From Bryum argenteum (Eukaryota > Streptophyta > Bryopsida > Bryales > Bryaceae): DNA of 64,000 nt. Position 1 is the stretch's first letter; each line of letters begins with the position of its first letter. The DNA is taken from positions 10,868,512 to 10,932,511 of the forward strand of contig CM073330.1 of NCBI GenBank assembly GCA_037043015.1. The letters run 5' to 3'. Positions 39,791 through 52,475 of this stretch are shown here, piece after piece. A program made the position numbers and the translations under genes. The notes under the pieces were generated by a model, which saw nothing but the letters and a program-made list of their open reading frames with translations, was not told the origin of the DNA and did not search any database.

Positions 39791-40548
39791 ACTCAACCTC
39801 CACAAAAGTTTCATTGAATGCTTTAATGGAAACATTCACTTCACTCAACCAGTAAAGTTCGACTCCAAATAACGTACAAGTGGGGTTGAACCTTTAAAGG
39901 CTACGAAAATTCCACTTTAAAAAGTTCAAAGACATAGTTTTTGACCTGGGAAACTAAGTGACGTGCAGAAAAGTTGACAGCGTATCACCAGAATGTATGG
40001 AAATAAAGCTACACCTCTGAGAATCATGGCAACGATGAGAGAGCTTCACGTCAGAAAGCCTCTTCAAAAGGTGCAAAATTCTGTATTTGATCTTAAAGCA
40101 AAGGATAAAAAATCCGTTACAAACAATATAAATAAAAGCTCAGAGGTAATTCAGTCCGAGCACTTCCATTAAGTATCGTGCTGAGAAGCTAGCTAGTCTA
40201 AGAAGCTCATATAAAGAGAGCTCCATTCACGATATTAGCCTCTTTGGATATTTTATGCAATTAGCCTATTTTTAAGGCAGCATATCTGAGCACACAGCAG
40301 AGTGTGAAGAATTCTCTTCACAAACAATACATGAACAAGCTCAGAGGAAATTGAGAGCACTTTGATAGAGCATCGTGCTGGGCAATTGAAGCTCGTACAG
40401 AAAAGAGCTACATTTTATGTAAGGACTCTAGATTCTACTAGAGTATTTCCACTGTAAGTACAGCGGTACAAACACAAACGAAAGCCAGCAGCAGCGGCCT
40501 TCGTTTGAGAAGTTACCTGCTGCTTGATTGTGAATAACAGATCAAGTG

Positions 40549-41434
40549 TTAATCAACTGCCACTGCTGCAACGCGTGCTTGCCCCTTAAGGTTTCGGTAA
40601 AGGTAACGACCACTGAGCATGTCGATCGTCACCGAAAAGAAGGAGCTTACCTGCAAAAATCAGTATCATGGAAAACGTGGTGTTAAAAGTATCAATGCTT
40701 TTAAGGACATTGTATATCTTTAATTCAAGAGTCAAAAGGCTACCATTCAAACATGTGGCGAAGGACTAAATAATATAAAAGCCTCTGGTTATCTTCGTCA
40801 AAAGGATAGTATCAGCAACAAACATGAGGACATTATCACAAAGATACTGATTATCTTCGTTTTGTGCGTCGAAAAGATAGCATCAACAACATGTATAAAC
40901 GACACTGGTTATCGCCGTCGGTGCGTCGAAAAGAGTACAATCAGCAACAAACATGAGGACACTATTATAAAGCATAATGATCATCTTAGTTTTGAGCGTC
41001 GAAAAGCAAACGAACACGACGACAATATTAAGAAGCACATGAAGCACATTGATTCTCGTCGTCTTGCGCATCGAAGAAGATACATCAGCAACAAACGCAA
41101 TTAATATCATAAAGTAGACTGACTCTCCATACACGCTGATTCTCCATCAGCGTGTATGACTTGGTCTTGCGCTTAATATGTTCGGTCACGAACTCAAAGC
41201 AGAAGTACTCGAACTATATTGCTACTCTAGAAATCAGAACAATGCGGAAACCCTAGGACACTGTACCTTAGTAAGAAAGGCGGTCTGCTCGATCGCCTTA
41301 ATTTTCTCCGGCTCATCGTCAATGCTGCCGTCTAGAATAATACTGGATTCGCCTTGAGCGCGCACTGTCTTGATCGCAAAGTAGCCGGCAAGCATGGCGG
41401 ACAGGAAGAGCAGAATTACACGAAGAGGACACAT
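40549..41434 (-). CDS. Small plant-specific MCPLR-type membrane-anchored protein
   Basis: Two exons, 41267-41434 and 40549-40650, joined in phase 0 (donor AAG/GTACAG, acceptor TTTGCAG), give 89 residues. The N-terminus MCPLRVILLFLSAMLAGYFA is a hydrophobic anchor, and the C-terminus carries DMLSGRYLYRNL. From memory, this pairing (MCPLR start with a VDMASGRYLWRNL-like end) is a conserved plant family of about 90 residues, loosely annotated as methyltransferase-related although it has no methyltransferase domain. Molecular function unknown. In place of the usual FWVFVDMA, this copy reads FFSVTIDML. The 616-base intron holds a minisatellite and a short perfect hairpin. Confidence 0.8.
40784..41120 (+). 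repeat. Diverged minisatellite in the intron of the MCPLR gene
   Basis: About five units of 58-72 bases, each with TTATCTTCGT, a GCGTCGAAAAG core and AGCAACAAACATGAGGACA, in varying states of decay. The repeated GCGTCGAAAAG on one strand makes spurious basic reading frames. Lies entirely in the intron. Confidence 0.7.
41129..41157. repeat. Perfect 11-bp hairpin
   Basis: ATACACGCTGA and TCAGCGTGTAT are separated by 7 bases (TTCTCCA). It lies in the same intron, just after the minisatellite. Confidence 0.8.
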
Positions 41435-43878
41435 CCTTCCTTACCGCAATAATTTTCAAGCCCTATCACACATTGAATTGCTCCACAATCTGAACGATTT
41501 TCGCGACCGGAGAGTTGCAAGGGCGTTTTAGAATGGCTCTCTGATGCTGTTGCTGACTATTGTGTAATGGCGTGCGGCTTTCGCCATAGCCAGAGCTGCT
41601 TCGCAAGGGAAGCAGCTACTGCAGCATGGCTTGGAAGTCAACAGCAACGCCCTTGCTTGCATAATTAGTACAAAAGTACACTAACGTAACTTAGTAGTAC
41701 ATAAATGGAGTATCATGGTATCATGGTATTCCTAAAGGGTAAAGAAGAAGAACGCCAGACTCCTATGGGTTGGCGTGAATATAGTGTCCGTTTGACCTAC
41801 CTTTGATGATATGCATACAGGTCATAATAACAGTGGTATAGGACATTCATTAGTGCAGTTTGAGGATGGTTTCTGAAAGATGGTATTAAAATTTCTAATT
41901 GCAGGATCTTGTAATATATTGTCTATAAAATTTTATCAAAAAGTGCTAAATATTTTATGGTACACATAGTGAAAATGTGAGAATATTATTGAATTGGGCA
42001 TTCTTCATAGAATGTCAGAAATGCAATCTCTCTGGAGAGTGCCTTACAAATAGAATGCTACTTTCACTTCCCCAAATTCTTAGAGTCTTGGAGGTTTACG
42101 AACCTCTTGGTGAACCCTGGAGTAGGTGGAGGTATTCAAAATCTTATGACTGCTTTACAATTTTGAATAAGAAAACAAGGCAATGGGCACCTCAAGCAAA
42201 AAACGGGATGTACTAGCTATTCAGTTTCATGGCAATGCACAAATCTTAGTGGTTTAAATATCTACTTGATAATTGTCCCCTATTTGTGTTTGAAGAGTTA
42301 TAGATAGAAATGAATCCAAATGAAGTTAAATGAATTGCCTGACTCTTAATTCTCAACCAACCCCTAAAGCCAAATGAGGACATAATCCACATGTTTCGTC
42401 TTCAATCCACCTTTGAATTTCTAGAGTTAACTTGTATGAAGTCGTAACCTTTTGCATGTTGTAGAGTTATTCCATAGCTTTGCAAAAAGTCCTTTAGTGC
42501 CTCAACATTCCTCTTACTTTATGAGATATTTACACTCATCGTTTGAAATCACTATTTAAAAATTGCCCAAGACTACACACTCAGAGATATATGCTCATTT
42601 ATTCTCAAAATTTGCTCAAAATCAATAAAATTGAATAAACTTCAAAATTCACCAAAATTTGAGATTATATATATATATTTTTTTTTTTTTTTTATTTTTT
42701 TTTTAATTTTTTTTTTTGGAAATAATTTTTTAAGGCATGATTTCATTATATGAATTTTTGGTCCAATGATTCCTCACATGCCATATTTATTGTCAAAGAT
42801 TGGCCTTTCTGATTGAATTTCAGCATACCTCCACGTGAATAATCAAGAATTTCTTTGGGTTACTCTTTCTATAACAAGGGAGAAAACTTTTTCTCCAACT
42901 TTGAACATTACCATCTCACAATTGGTAAGGAATTTGAATGTTAGATTTAATTTGGAAACACACATACAAGTTAGATACTAGATCGTACGGTCACACACCT
43001 ACACACCTAAAAATGCCTCAAAAAATTTTACCTTACATCAGATGTTGGTTATTTTTGGCAAATTTGAGACTTTAGGGGTTAAATGTTCTAATTTTGAAAA
43101 AAAATGCTATTTTGCATATTTGAAAATTTCTGCATTGTTTCGAAAAGTGATTGCTTGGGCATTTGAGGGTAATATTAATGCACAAAGTTGTAGAATATTC
43201 CGATTGAAATGTTTCGCATAGTTAGGTTCGATGTATCAAACACAATCTCGTTTAGCACATCAAATATTAGTTAAATGTATTATGCACTATGATATTTAAA
43301 CATTGGCTACAGACTCCATGAATGTTACTATTTTGCATTTGGAAGAACATTTAAGGAACTTGAATTCGTTGATCCAGTAGAAAGAGACCGAAGACATCTT
43401 TCTTTTCTATCCTTGAGCAGTGGTCAATTCAAGAGTGAATTATTCTCCTGCAAAACTTGATGGTTACAATCTGTGGCCAAAGGGCACAGAATCAGGAGAC
43501 GTTTATCCACACTAATCCACAAAAGACCTTCCTGCCACAGTACTTTGACAGTGATCTTTGTTGTGTGAGTATGGCAAGAAACAACTTAAACAGCATAACT
43601 GCTACAAGTTACCTTTAAAATCATTCTGGTCCAAACAGAAAAGACTCTAAGACGATAACTGGCAACATATATACAACAAATATGTTCAATTCAATACAGA
43701 AATTAACAATAGTGATTCTATTACTGATTTTCGTGTGAGACAGTGCAGCTTCATCAACATAAATCCTACATTCCTTTTCACGCAAGATTACATACAGTAC
43801 GATGAAATGCGAAGCGATCTACAACAGATGACACCGAATGCAAATCTTGATCCCTACTGTTACCGGCTCAATAAGTAC
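41435..43878. other. Intergenic region with one L2-type element
   Basis: A repeat related to 37755-37880 lies at about 41755-41860, followed by the element at 42361-43078. Nothing else recognisable. Confidence 0.5.
42361..43078 (+). mobile_element. L2-type TTAA element, 718 bp
   Basis: Starts CCCCTAAAGCC after CCAA (TTAA expected) and ends GACTTTAGGGG followed by TTAA at 43079-43082. The interior aligns with the element at 45443 (AAAAAGTC, GAGATATTTACA, TTTGAAATCACTATTTAAAA, CCTCCACGTGAA, CACAATTGGTAAGGAATTTG). A T-rich tract lies at 42668-42718. No transposase frame. Confidence 0.7.
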
Positions 43879-44449
43879 TCAGTTCTCAGAAGACTTGGTG
43901 TCAGTAGGGATGGTAACCGGTTGCCCTTCACCTAAACAGAGCAAACATCGTCACTCATTAGATGTATTCCGATTATATGAAACGCACGTATTAGAGATGT
44001 GCTACCATTCGAGAGAAACTTGAGATTGCAGATATAATCAAAGCAAGTGTTGCTTCAAGATTAACGATGATAGAAGAGAACTCACTGATAGGTTCAGGTA
44101 TGTTATCATTCTTCTCCCCTAATTTTGCCGCACCAGAGCCGACTTGGAAAAGTGCTCCGGGTGGCCGAGAAAGAGGCTCCTCTATGCTGTGAACCTGAAA
44201 TTTTGTGGCAGGATTCACAATGAGACCCCGGCACTGTAGGATTACCAATCAGGCTGTATGGTTAATTAACTCAGCGGCGAAGTAATGAGCAACACGCGAA
44301 AGGCGACATACCAAGTGGTTAGCCTTGGGCATTATATCTACTGGCGCAGGAGTATCAGTGCCAGTCGGACCAATTCCAGTGCTGATATCCGTCTGGTCTA
44401 CCACAGACTTTGGCAAAACTTCTGCCGGAGAACTTCCTTCATTATCCAT
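43879..44449 (-). CDS. Hypothetical 112-residue protein, three exons
   Basis: I do not recognise this protein. Exons 44312-44449, 44086-44233 and 43879-43931 join through GTATGT/TACAG and GTGAGT/TTTAG sites with agreeing phases. The 77-base first intron is small. The centre is the most gene-like part: CRGLIVNPATKFQVHSIEEP then LSRPPGALFQVGSGAAKLGE. The N-terminal 46 residues are acidic and Pro/Thr-rich, and the C-terminus (PVTIPTDTKSSEN) is polar. There is no signal peptide or membrane segment. A likely non-coding first exon lies near 45083-45290, with a GTCAGT donor (minus strand) after CAAGCTCAG, and an acceptor TACTTAG sits four bases before the ATG. The codon pattern and clean splice sites argue for a real gene; function unknown. 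Confidence 0.65.
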
Positions 44450-45442
44450 CTTCCTAAGTACAAAGTTTGTCCCTACTTAATCTGCACATAGGCCACCATT
44501 CTGCATCGTATGAAGTAACGCTCCAAGAAACACATCCTACTTGATCTGGAAAGTGGCCATTCCAATCAATCCTTTTCAACGAAGTACCGCCAATCATGTA
44601 ACCTCCATGAGGATGAATATTCAACTGATATTCAACTGTACTCAAGTTATAGATACGAAATAGGAAACTCTACGGGAAAACTCTACATTGCTCAATCCTT
44701 CTAACAAACATATCTGCATTAGGACATCCAAAGTAGTCAATACAGACTACGCGACGCCGTTAATCTTCTCACTTCCATTGTTCCTACTCATTTTTCCCAA
44801 AACAGCACTTCTTTTCAATCATTTTCGCTGAACGTAAGCGTACTCCAGAAATCCAAATCATAATCACGAAATAGAAACTTCTACAAAAAAACAGAAACCG
44901 AATCTCTTTCGATATGCAGATCATTTCGTGTGCTACTTCTTCATGCTCTTGGAAAAAGAAAACGGATAAGCCATTTCCCGCTCACAACTTTCTTAATTCG
45001 ACATGGATTTCGTCTCCGGGAGGTGGAAAATGTGCGCGAGAGAAGAGAAAATGGCTCTAAGATTAAAAAAATTCGAGCACTGACCTGAGCTTGGAGGTGA
45101 TCGAATTCGGGAAAGCGCCGTTGCCAGGCCAAGAAATCTTTCGTCGTGGGATGGCGAGCTCGCGGCGTCCTGGGGAGGTTTTGCTGTGAAGAAGTCGAAT
45201 AAGTGGCGGGGAATGACGTGGCAGCACGAAGGTACACGTGTCGGAAGTTGAGCTGGTGACGTGTCACTGTACTCTGAGGGGTTACAGTCCCCGCTCATGA
45301 AGTCGTGTTTGTGGGCGCCAAGATGACAAATATGTGCGGAAGGGATACAGTGCGGAACACCATATGAGATTAGTAAGTGACTATTTTAATGTTGTATTAT
45401 GAGTTTAATCACTAAAACCAAAGTCTCAAAGTGTTACTTCAA

Positions 45443-46282
45443 CCCCTAATGTCGAAAAGAGCCCGAGCCCGAATCGCGTCATTTTGGGTCTTATTTACTA
45501 TATCTAGCTCGTATGAAATTGAAACCTTTTGTAAATTGAAGAGTTTTTCCATACCTTTCCAAAAAGTCAATTTATGCTTCAAAATTCCTCATACTATAGG
45601 AGATATTTACAGTCGAAGTTTGAAAACACTATTTGAAATGTGCCCAATATTGCCCAAACTGCAGTATATGCTTGTTTATTTTCAAAATCTGCCCATTATA
45701 ATAAATAAGATCGCAAGAACGTCAAAAATTCACCAAAAATAGAAATTTTACTTTTTTTCCAATTTTTGTTTTTTGTACTTGGAAATAAGGTTTTAAGGCA
45801 TTATTTCACCGTTTGGATCTTTCATACAACAATTATTTACATGCCATTTTTAGTACCAAAGAGAGGCCTTTGAAGTAGAATTTCAGCATACCTCCATGTG
45901 AAAGTTTAAGCATTTCATTAAGTTTTATAGGTCGCATGAGGGTAAAACTTACATAGGCATGTTCCCAACTCACTTAGGAACAAGAATTTGAAGAGCCTCA
46001 CTTCAAAGTTACTCTTAAAATTGTTTTTTTGGGCTCACAAAAAACTTCCAACCCATTTTGCAATAAGGGAGAAAAACTTTTTTTCAACTTTGAATGTTAT
46101 GATCTCACAATTGGTAAGGAATTTGAATCTAAGTTTTGGTACACACATACATGGACAAGTTAGGTGTAAGATCTTACGGTTACATACTTGAGATTCCCTT
46201 AGACGTTAGAAATTTTCATCTTGCATTAGAGAGGGTGGTTTTGAGGAGTTTTGACAAGTTTGGGGGCTTTCGACTTTAGGGG
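45443..46282 (+). mobile_element. L2-type TTAA element, 840 bp
   Basis: Starts CCCCTAATGTCGAAA after TCAA (one change from TTAA), and ends TTTCGACTTTAGGGG followed by TTAA at 46283-46286, so 14 of 15 end bases match. The interior matches the copies at 42361, 51345 and 35400. No transposase frame. Lies between the hypothetical gene and the G-patch gene. Confidence 0.78.
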
Positions 46283-46320
46283 TTAAGATCTCCAATGTTG
46301 AGCAAACATAGAACATATAA

Positions 46321-46704
46321 TAGAGAAATCTGCAAAGTAGTCCCCAACTTGGACCCCAGTTGGTCCCCAATCCGTTGTTTCGTGCCTTGTTTTCAATTAT
46401 CCGCTAAGTACAACGGACTGGGGATCAAATGCACCAAACTTGGGATCAGATGTAAACTAGGGACCTTCACACACAAATGAACAACAATCCTGCTCCTTCG
46501 GTCTTCCGTGCATCACGTTGCAAACTGGGCACCAAGTTGAACTAAGGATCAAACTCAGAAAATCATCAAAATCATGCATTTTTGAGTTTAGTCCCCAATT
46601 CGATCTTAGAGTAAAACTTTGGTGCCCAGTTCAACGTTTAGTCCCCAGTCCAATCGAAAGTGGGTGTTTTGGTCCTGGTCCGTCGCACTTTGCGGATTTC
46701 TCTA
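46321..46704. mobile_element. Inverted-repeat element, about 384 bp
   Basis: Ends TAGAGAAATCTGCAAAGT and, reversed, TAGAGAAATCCGCAAAGT (17 of 18 match). Inside are alternating GTCCCCA and TGGGGAC-like phrases that give extra self-complementarity. If the outer TA is the target duplication it would fit a Tc1/mariner-type MITE, but this is not proven. Confidence 0.65.
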
Positions 46705-47042
46705 ATTTGTCCCCCAAACCTACAATAGCGAATCTACAGCTTTGAATTACAAATCTACGGGATCGTTTGCGTACAAAGATGCCATTGGTGGTAGTGAGAG
46801 TGTTAGCAATGAACCTAAACGAATATCTGAACGACATTCCTTGTGACAGTTTTGCTACCACCATTTGTGTGAACAGACCATGGAAGCATCAAAACTTTGA
46901 ATCACAAGTACAAAAACAATTGAAGCTCATTGTACTCTGATAACCAAACCCAAGGGCCTGTATTAAGAGTAAAACACAATCAACATATAAAAAGGCTTGT
47001 TAACTGCAAGCACATTACTGTACACAGGTGCTAATGTAAACA

Positions 47043-49659
47043 CTAATCCTCGTCACTGTCGTTTTGAAATACAGATGCTACTTTGGAGACGACTTTAGTC
47101 TTCTTTGTAGCAAGCCCCAAAGACATCTGTGAACAACATCCACATAATCATGAAATCAGGTAACCACAAAAGATAGCCTCTTACTGCTTTTTTGGCATCT
47201 TGGAAAAAATAACACAAATGTCAGAAATTGAACATATCTGTTTACCTTGGAAGCGATGGGCTTGGAGCCGAATCCAAATTTCATCGCTGGTCGAGCAATT
47301 TCCACTGCCCCGCTGCTGCCAGCAGTCTTGACTTCCTTCTGAAGACGTTGTGCCTCAGCTCTGGCAAAACCAGGAATAAACAAAATACCGCAACTTCATG
47401 ATGTATTCACTCAATAAGCCCATGTTGGTCTAGAATGCTACACACACGGCACCTACTCACCTAATTACACATAGTAGGTAGAAACTATAACAGTGTCTCA
47501 AACATTTGTGTGCGTATTACAGAAGCCGAATGATTTTACCAACAACAAAATCGGGCACTTCGTAAACATAGTCTGTGTTGAATCAGCTCGTGTACGTATA
47601 TTGATTAGAGGAGCTTGATCAAATATAGTGCTAATCAAATGTTTCTAGTCGACAAACTTCCGGATTTCTTACGGAGCCCCTTTCTGGGAGGGGGTGGACA
47701 AGACCATACGTATGAAGATGCAAACTTGTAAGAGAATAATCAAGAAGGGGGAATGATGCGACTCAGTTTACATCATTGAGATATGAGGCACTCACTGTTG
47801 AGCAACTTTGGCAAGTGCTTTCTCCTCGCGAGCTTGCTCCCGCTTCTGACGCTCATCTCTACTTCGACCCCCTTGGGATTCACGCATCTCCTTGAAACGC
47901 TGTAATCCACGACAGAATCCTTCAGTTGGCTTCCACGCTGTGAAACTTCAAATACCGGGAGGACCAACATGCAGTGATGCAGTGTAATGCTAGCCACAAT
48001 ATACTAAAAATCCTGGCCGCAGTACCTTCTTGTGGTTGTGGTCATAGGAGCTGAGGTGCGTTTCGAACTCGGTAGCCAGCTTGTACTGTTTGTTGCAGAG
48101 CTCGCAGTAGAAGACGCGGTGGATCTCTTTGACTTCGTTTTGGATTTTGGTCTCGCGCTCAGCAAAAACCTGTGACGGACGCAACGAGCCGGGAACGGCC
48201 ACCCGGGTAATACAGCGCACCACACATTGCCATTGCCTTCTTCCCTCTCAACGAAATCAGTAGTACTCTCTTGCAGCCTATAGCTGCCTGCTCCTTTATC
48301 AATGAGATGAACGAACCCCCTTCCACCCATCAGCCTCTCCTCTTCTAACCCGACAACTATAACCACGAGCCATGGTCTAACTTGTATAATGACGTATAAT
48401 TACCAGTTATTAAACTTCCACGTAAATACAGGGCTCGTGTGATAGCAAGGAGTTAAAACAAACCTCTCGTTTCTTAGTCTGTTCGTCTGTTTCTTCGACT
48501 TCCACCTCAAGCCTCTTCCGAGTGATGTTTTCTTCTGCTGTGTAGAAGTCGTCTTGCTCTTGCTTTCCTACTCCCAGCTTTGCGTCTCGTCCACCTGCTT
48601 TGATAGGCTCCACGATGCCTACAAATCACAGATACAAAACAATCAAGGATCATGTATATGGAAAACCCAGAAGTGCTTGCTCTGGAGCTTGTCCACACCT
48701 TGCTCGTTTTTGCCGAGGCCTTTCCCTTTCCAGCCCATCTTCTGCAGCAGGCGAAACCCAACATTGGACGAGGACAGAGAAGTTTCGACTGAAGCCTGCT
48801 CAAGATGATCCGTGATCAAATTCTCCGTAGGCCTGTGAGTGATTGGCAACCTGAAATCTTCGCCCAAATCATCAGCTAAAGAGTCCTCATACGCCTGCAA
48901 ACCAATCAACACCACGATTTCAAGCCTATTCAGCTGCAAATCCCTGACTCTTCAACAACAATCCCTGAATTCACCTTTAGAATCACACGAAACCCTAAAA
49001 TCAATCAAATACGATCATATGCTAGGATTTCATAGCCTTCTCATAGAAAAATTAAGTTACAAAATTTGAGATATCAGCTGACAAGTCCTCATATGCCTGT
49101 AGTGCAGTCCAGAAGCGATCAATTTGAAGTCCACAGCTGAACATCCCTCATTCTTCACCGGTAACAAAACTAATCTTCCTAGAAACTCGGAGTCTATTAA
49201 CACGTAAAAATCTAAATCCAATGACGAAACGACCATATGCATTTCATAGCTTTCTTATGGGAAAAATAAACTCAGAAAATCTAAGCAATCAGCTAACGAA
49301 TCCTCAGTATGCCTGGTAAGCAATCCAGAAGCAATCAATATGAAATCTATAAAGCTGCCAAACTAAATTCTTTAACAACAACAGGATTAATCCCTTTAAT
49401 GCCTCGTAGCCTACCAACACGATCAAAACCAACAAATAATCAATAAAAAATCCTAAGATTTCCCAGCCGAGTTCAAGAAAAACAGAGAATAACAAAAACT
49501 GAACCCTAATTAGCTCAAAAGTTCAAAAATCGGCGATTAAAATAAATGCGTTCGAGTGCATAAGCTCTACAGACTTGTTCTGACCTGTTCTCGCTCGCGC
49601 AGCCGCTGCTCTTGCGCAAACACAGCGTATCCTCCAGCTTGCCGCCTTGTATAATCCAT
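47043..49659 (-). CDS. G-patch and C2H2 zinc-finger protein (GPATCH8-like)
   Basis: Seven exons: 49585-49659, 48699-48894, 48464-48618, 48026-48169, 47796-47899, 47246-47360, 47043-47126; phases agree and give 290 residues. The G-patch (about residues 66-105) reads SNVGFRLLQKMGWKGKGLGK, a glycine-rich segment that in other proteins binds and stimulates DEAH-box RNA helicases. A single U1-like zinc finger follows: C164-x2-C167-x12-H180-x5-H186, in FYCELCNKQY. Then a charged Arg/Glu helix (RSRDERQKREQAREEKALAK) and the C-terminal motif PAMKFGFGSK. The order G-patch, charged linker, zinc finger, basic helix is that of animal GPATCH8 and its plant relatives, nuclear proteins thought to act in RNA processing. 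The start MDYTRRQAGGYAVF is the first ATG, with no better alternative. Confidence 0.88.
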
Positions 49660-52475
49660 GATTTCTTTACTCCCTACGAAACTCACTTACATAAAGAACT
49701 ATCGAGTTGCGAAATCACCACAATCCTCACTCAAACATCAAGGTAGATCCATCGCGCACCAAAACAGAGGGAAGGAGAAGCAATCTCTGGAAAATTTGCA
49801 AAACAGAGGTAAGATAAAGCGATCTCTCGAAAGTCTGAAAAATACTCACCAAATTTAGAGGAGATATGATCTACATGATCATGAAGGCAAGAGCGATAAA
49901 GCTTACTGCAGCGGCATCGCCTTCGAGATATGGCGATTGAAGCTCGTCTATAGCGAATGTAGCCCTAATGGAGGAAGATGCCTCCCTCTGTAATATCACA
50001 CTCCTTTTTCTCCCTCTGTAATATCACACTCCTTTTGTTCACGTACCTTGGGAACAGACGTACTCAATTATGAGGCGCGAAAGTTCCATTCAAGTCATTT
50101 ACATTTTATCGAACAATCAATGTAATGATTCGGCATAAAATTCATTAAATTCGGATTTGCATTAATTTGAAAAATTTGAAAATTGTCGCAAAAAGAGTAG
50201 ATGTCAAAAAATAACTCATATGTTGAATTTAGACAAAGTTTGAGTAATTTATAGCCATTTGAAAATGTCGATGATTGGTTGTTTTGTCCGATTTTAGTGA
50301 TCTACCCAACTTGTGGTACATTTAGCTCGACTCAAGCTCAACTGTCATTAAATTAATAATTTCAATATTCCGATTATAACGAAATACATGTTATTTGTTC
50401 TACTACAAAACCTCTGCTTGGAGAATCAAATGCGGTATCCTTAATGCAATGCACTGAAATCATTCATATGGCAGATAAATCCATGATCAATTGTCCGACA
50501 TTAGAAGTGAAATAATTTGGAAAACTTTACAAAGTAATATACTTTACTATATCCTCTATGAATTTTACAAGGTTAATAATATAATTTTAGCATGACCAAG
50601 TTGATCTCAAAGTTAGAGTATAGGTGAATTGAAGTTAATTAAGTGTTTTGAGTAAGGGCTTTCCCAATCAATTAGCTAAAAAGGCAAGAGTGACTACATA
50701 TACTTAAACAATGGTCATTTTTCTTTTTCAAAGGAATGGCTACTCGACCCACCACTTCCGGCGGCCTCCTTAAGAGAGGCTCTAGACATGCCAAAGGTAG
50801 CGACAAACTAGTAACCCTCTACACATTTAACTCCCACTCAAACCTATCTTTTACTTCAAATTAATTTAACTTTTAGGAAATTTCATCTAGTCTTTTGAGA
50901 AACCCTCGAAACTTTTGAGCTTTTGGACTTCAAGTACAATTGAATCTAGAATAATTATGGCATGGCAGAAGACAAAATATAATGAGGTCATTCATTGTGT
51001 CTGATGTGGAAGAGTTGAGATTCAAATCGGTGCTTCATTTAGCAACCCCTACTCCTTTCTTACACGTAGTCAGTCTGTTATCCACTTTGTTGAGAATGTC
51101 CTAAATTATTAAACTAGAGTTGATGAGAAGTAAGGTATCAATGCAATTGAGTTCTAGTGTCAAATTTTATGTGCAATAAATGAATAAGCATGTGAAGGTA
51201 AGTAGTTCAAACTGTACAAATTTTAGAGTAGCAATATGCCTCATAAAGTAGTCAAAAGATTTCTTCAGAAAATTATGCAAACCTTGCAGGAGATCGATTT
51301 GATTGGAATTACAATTAACAAACTTCTTCTAAGGGATTGTAAAATAAAGCAACTAGGTACCCATTTTACCTTTTGACATAATCTTAAGTATGTAACCGTA
51401 AGATCTTACAACTAACTTTTCCATGTATATGTGTACCAAAACTTAGTTTCAAATTTCTTACCAATTGTGAGATCCTAACATTCAAAGTTGACAAAAAAAA
51501 TTATTTTCCCTTGTTGCAAAATAGGTTTGAGGTTTTCTGTGAGCCCAGAAAACCTATTTTAAGTGTAAATTTGAACTATGGCTCTTCAAATTCTTGTTCC
51601 TAAGTGAGTCAAGAACATGTCTATGCAATTTTCTATCCTCACACAACCTATAAAACCTAAAGAAATGCTTGAATCTTCACATGAAGGTATGCTGAAATTC
51701 AACTTCAAAGGCTCCTCTTTATCAATAAATATATGGCATGGAAAAAATAATTGGATGAAAAATCCAGACGGTGAGATCATGCCTTAAAACCTTATCTCCA
51801 AGTACAGAAAACAAAACTTAAAAAAAAAGTAAAATCTCAAATTTTGGTGATTTTTCGAAGTTTCTGCGATCATATATATTTTCGGCAGAATAAAGGATTA
51901 GTTTTGGGGCAGTTTTGGGGCAGTTTTGAGCAGATTTCAAATAGTGTTTTTCAAACTTTGACTGCAAATATATCTCCTAAAGTATGAGGAATTTTGAAGC
52001 ATGTAATGAATTTTCGGAAAGATACTGAAAAAATCTACAACATGCTAAAGGTTCCAACTTCATTCGAGCTAAATATGACCAGACCTCATGGGCACCTTTC
52101 GACACTACTAGGGGTTAACTCACGTGATTGATCTCCCTTCAAAGTCCACCATGCAGTAATACTGCATATGCCCCTGACTAGATGCTCCAACGACAGAGCA
52201 CCACTTGGTGATCACAGGATTTGTAGGAGAACGGTAGAAGATGGAAGATGCCCTTTTCGGTGAAAAGGATAAAGCAAGCCACTGCAGACCCCGAAATTCA
52301 TGGGGCACGTTTCCCACCAGCTAGTTTCATAGCCGGTGCTGCAGAGTCCACTTTCGGCCTTGCTTCACTCAAAACTTGGCCATGGCAACATTGACCATTG
52401 CTACTAATGCCTTCAGCATACACAGACTGACTTGAATCGAAGTAGTCTTTCCTGAGCTAGTGTCGGAGATCGAAG
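49660..52475. other. Intergenic region between G-patch and glycosyltransferase genes
   Basis: A 25-base phrase CTCCCTCTGTAATATCACAC is tandemly duplicated at 49981-50035, in the likely promoter of the G-patch gene. 50050-51340 shows nothing recognisable. An L2-type repeat fills 51345-52114. 52119-52475 is the glycosyltransferase 5' flank; no TATA box was obvious. Confidence 0.55.
51345..52114 (-). mobile_element. L2-type TTAA element, reverse, left end missing
   Basis: Reverse complement of 45443-46282. The right end reads GTGTCGAAAGG reversed, then ACTAGGGG and TTAA at 52115-52118. Landmarks in reverse order: CGTAAGATCTTACAACTAAC, CACCAATTGTGAGATC? (here TTACCAATTGTGAGATCCTA), GGTATGCTGAAATTCAACTT, GTTTTTCAAACTTTGAC. 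The left boundary dissolves near 51345. Confidence 0.65.

Larger units (their letters stand above)
36998..40548. other. Intergenic region, repeats only
   Basis: A 31-base unit (GTCTTGGAAGTAGATGAATG) is repeated about 2.5 times at 37160-37240. Several AACCTTCACAAG-type units lie at 37290-37410. An L-type fragment (37740-37942), an inverted-repeat element (38588-39032) and repeat R1 (39480-39790) follow. 39791-40548 holds the 3' side of the small gene at 40549-41434 and GCTCAGAGGNAATT-like duplicated phrases (40139 and 40339). No gene supported. Confidence 0.5.

Noticed and set aside
44454..45298. Minus-strand open frames 44454-44645, 44941-45267 and 44993-45298 as coding exons
   Set aside because: No motifs, and they overlap the probable intron and non-coding first exon of the gene at 43879-44449.
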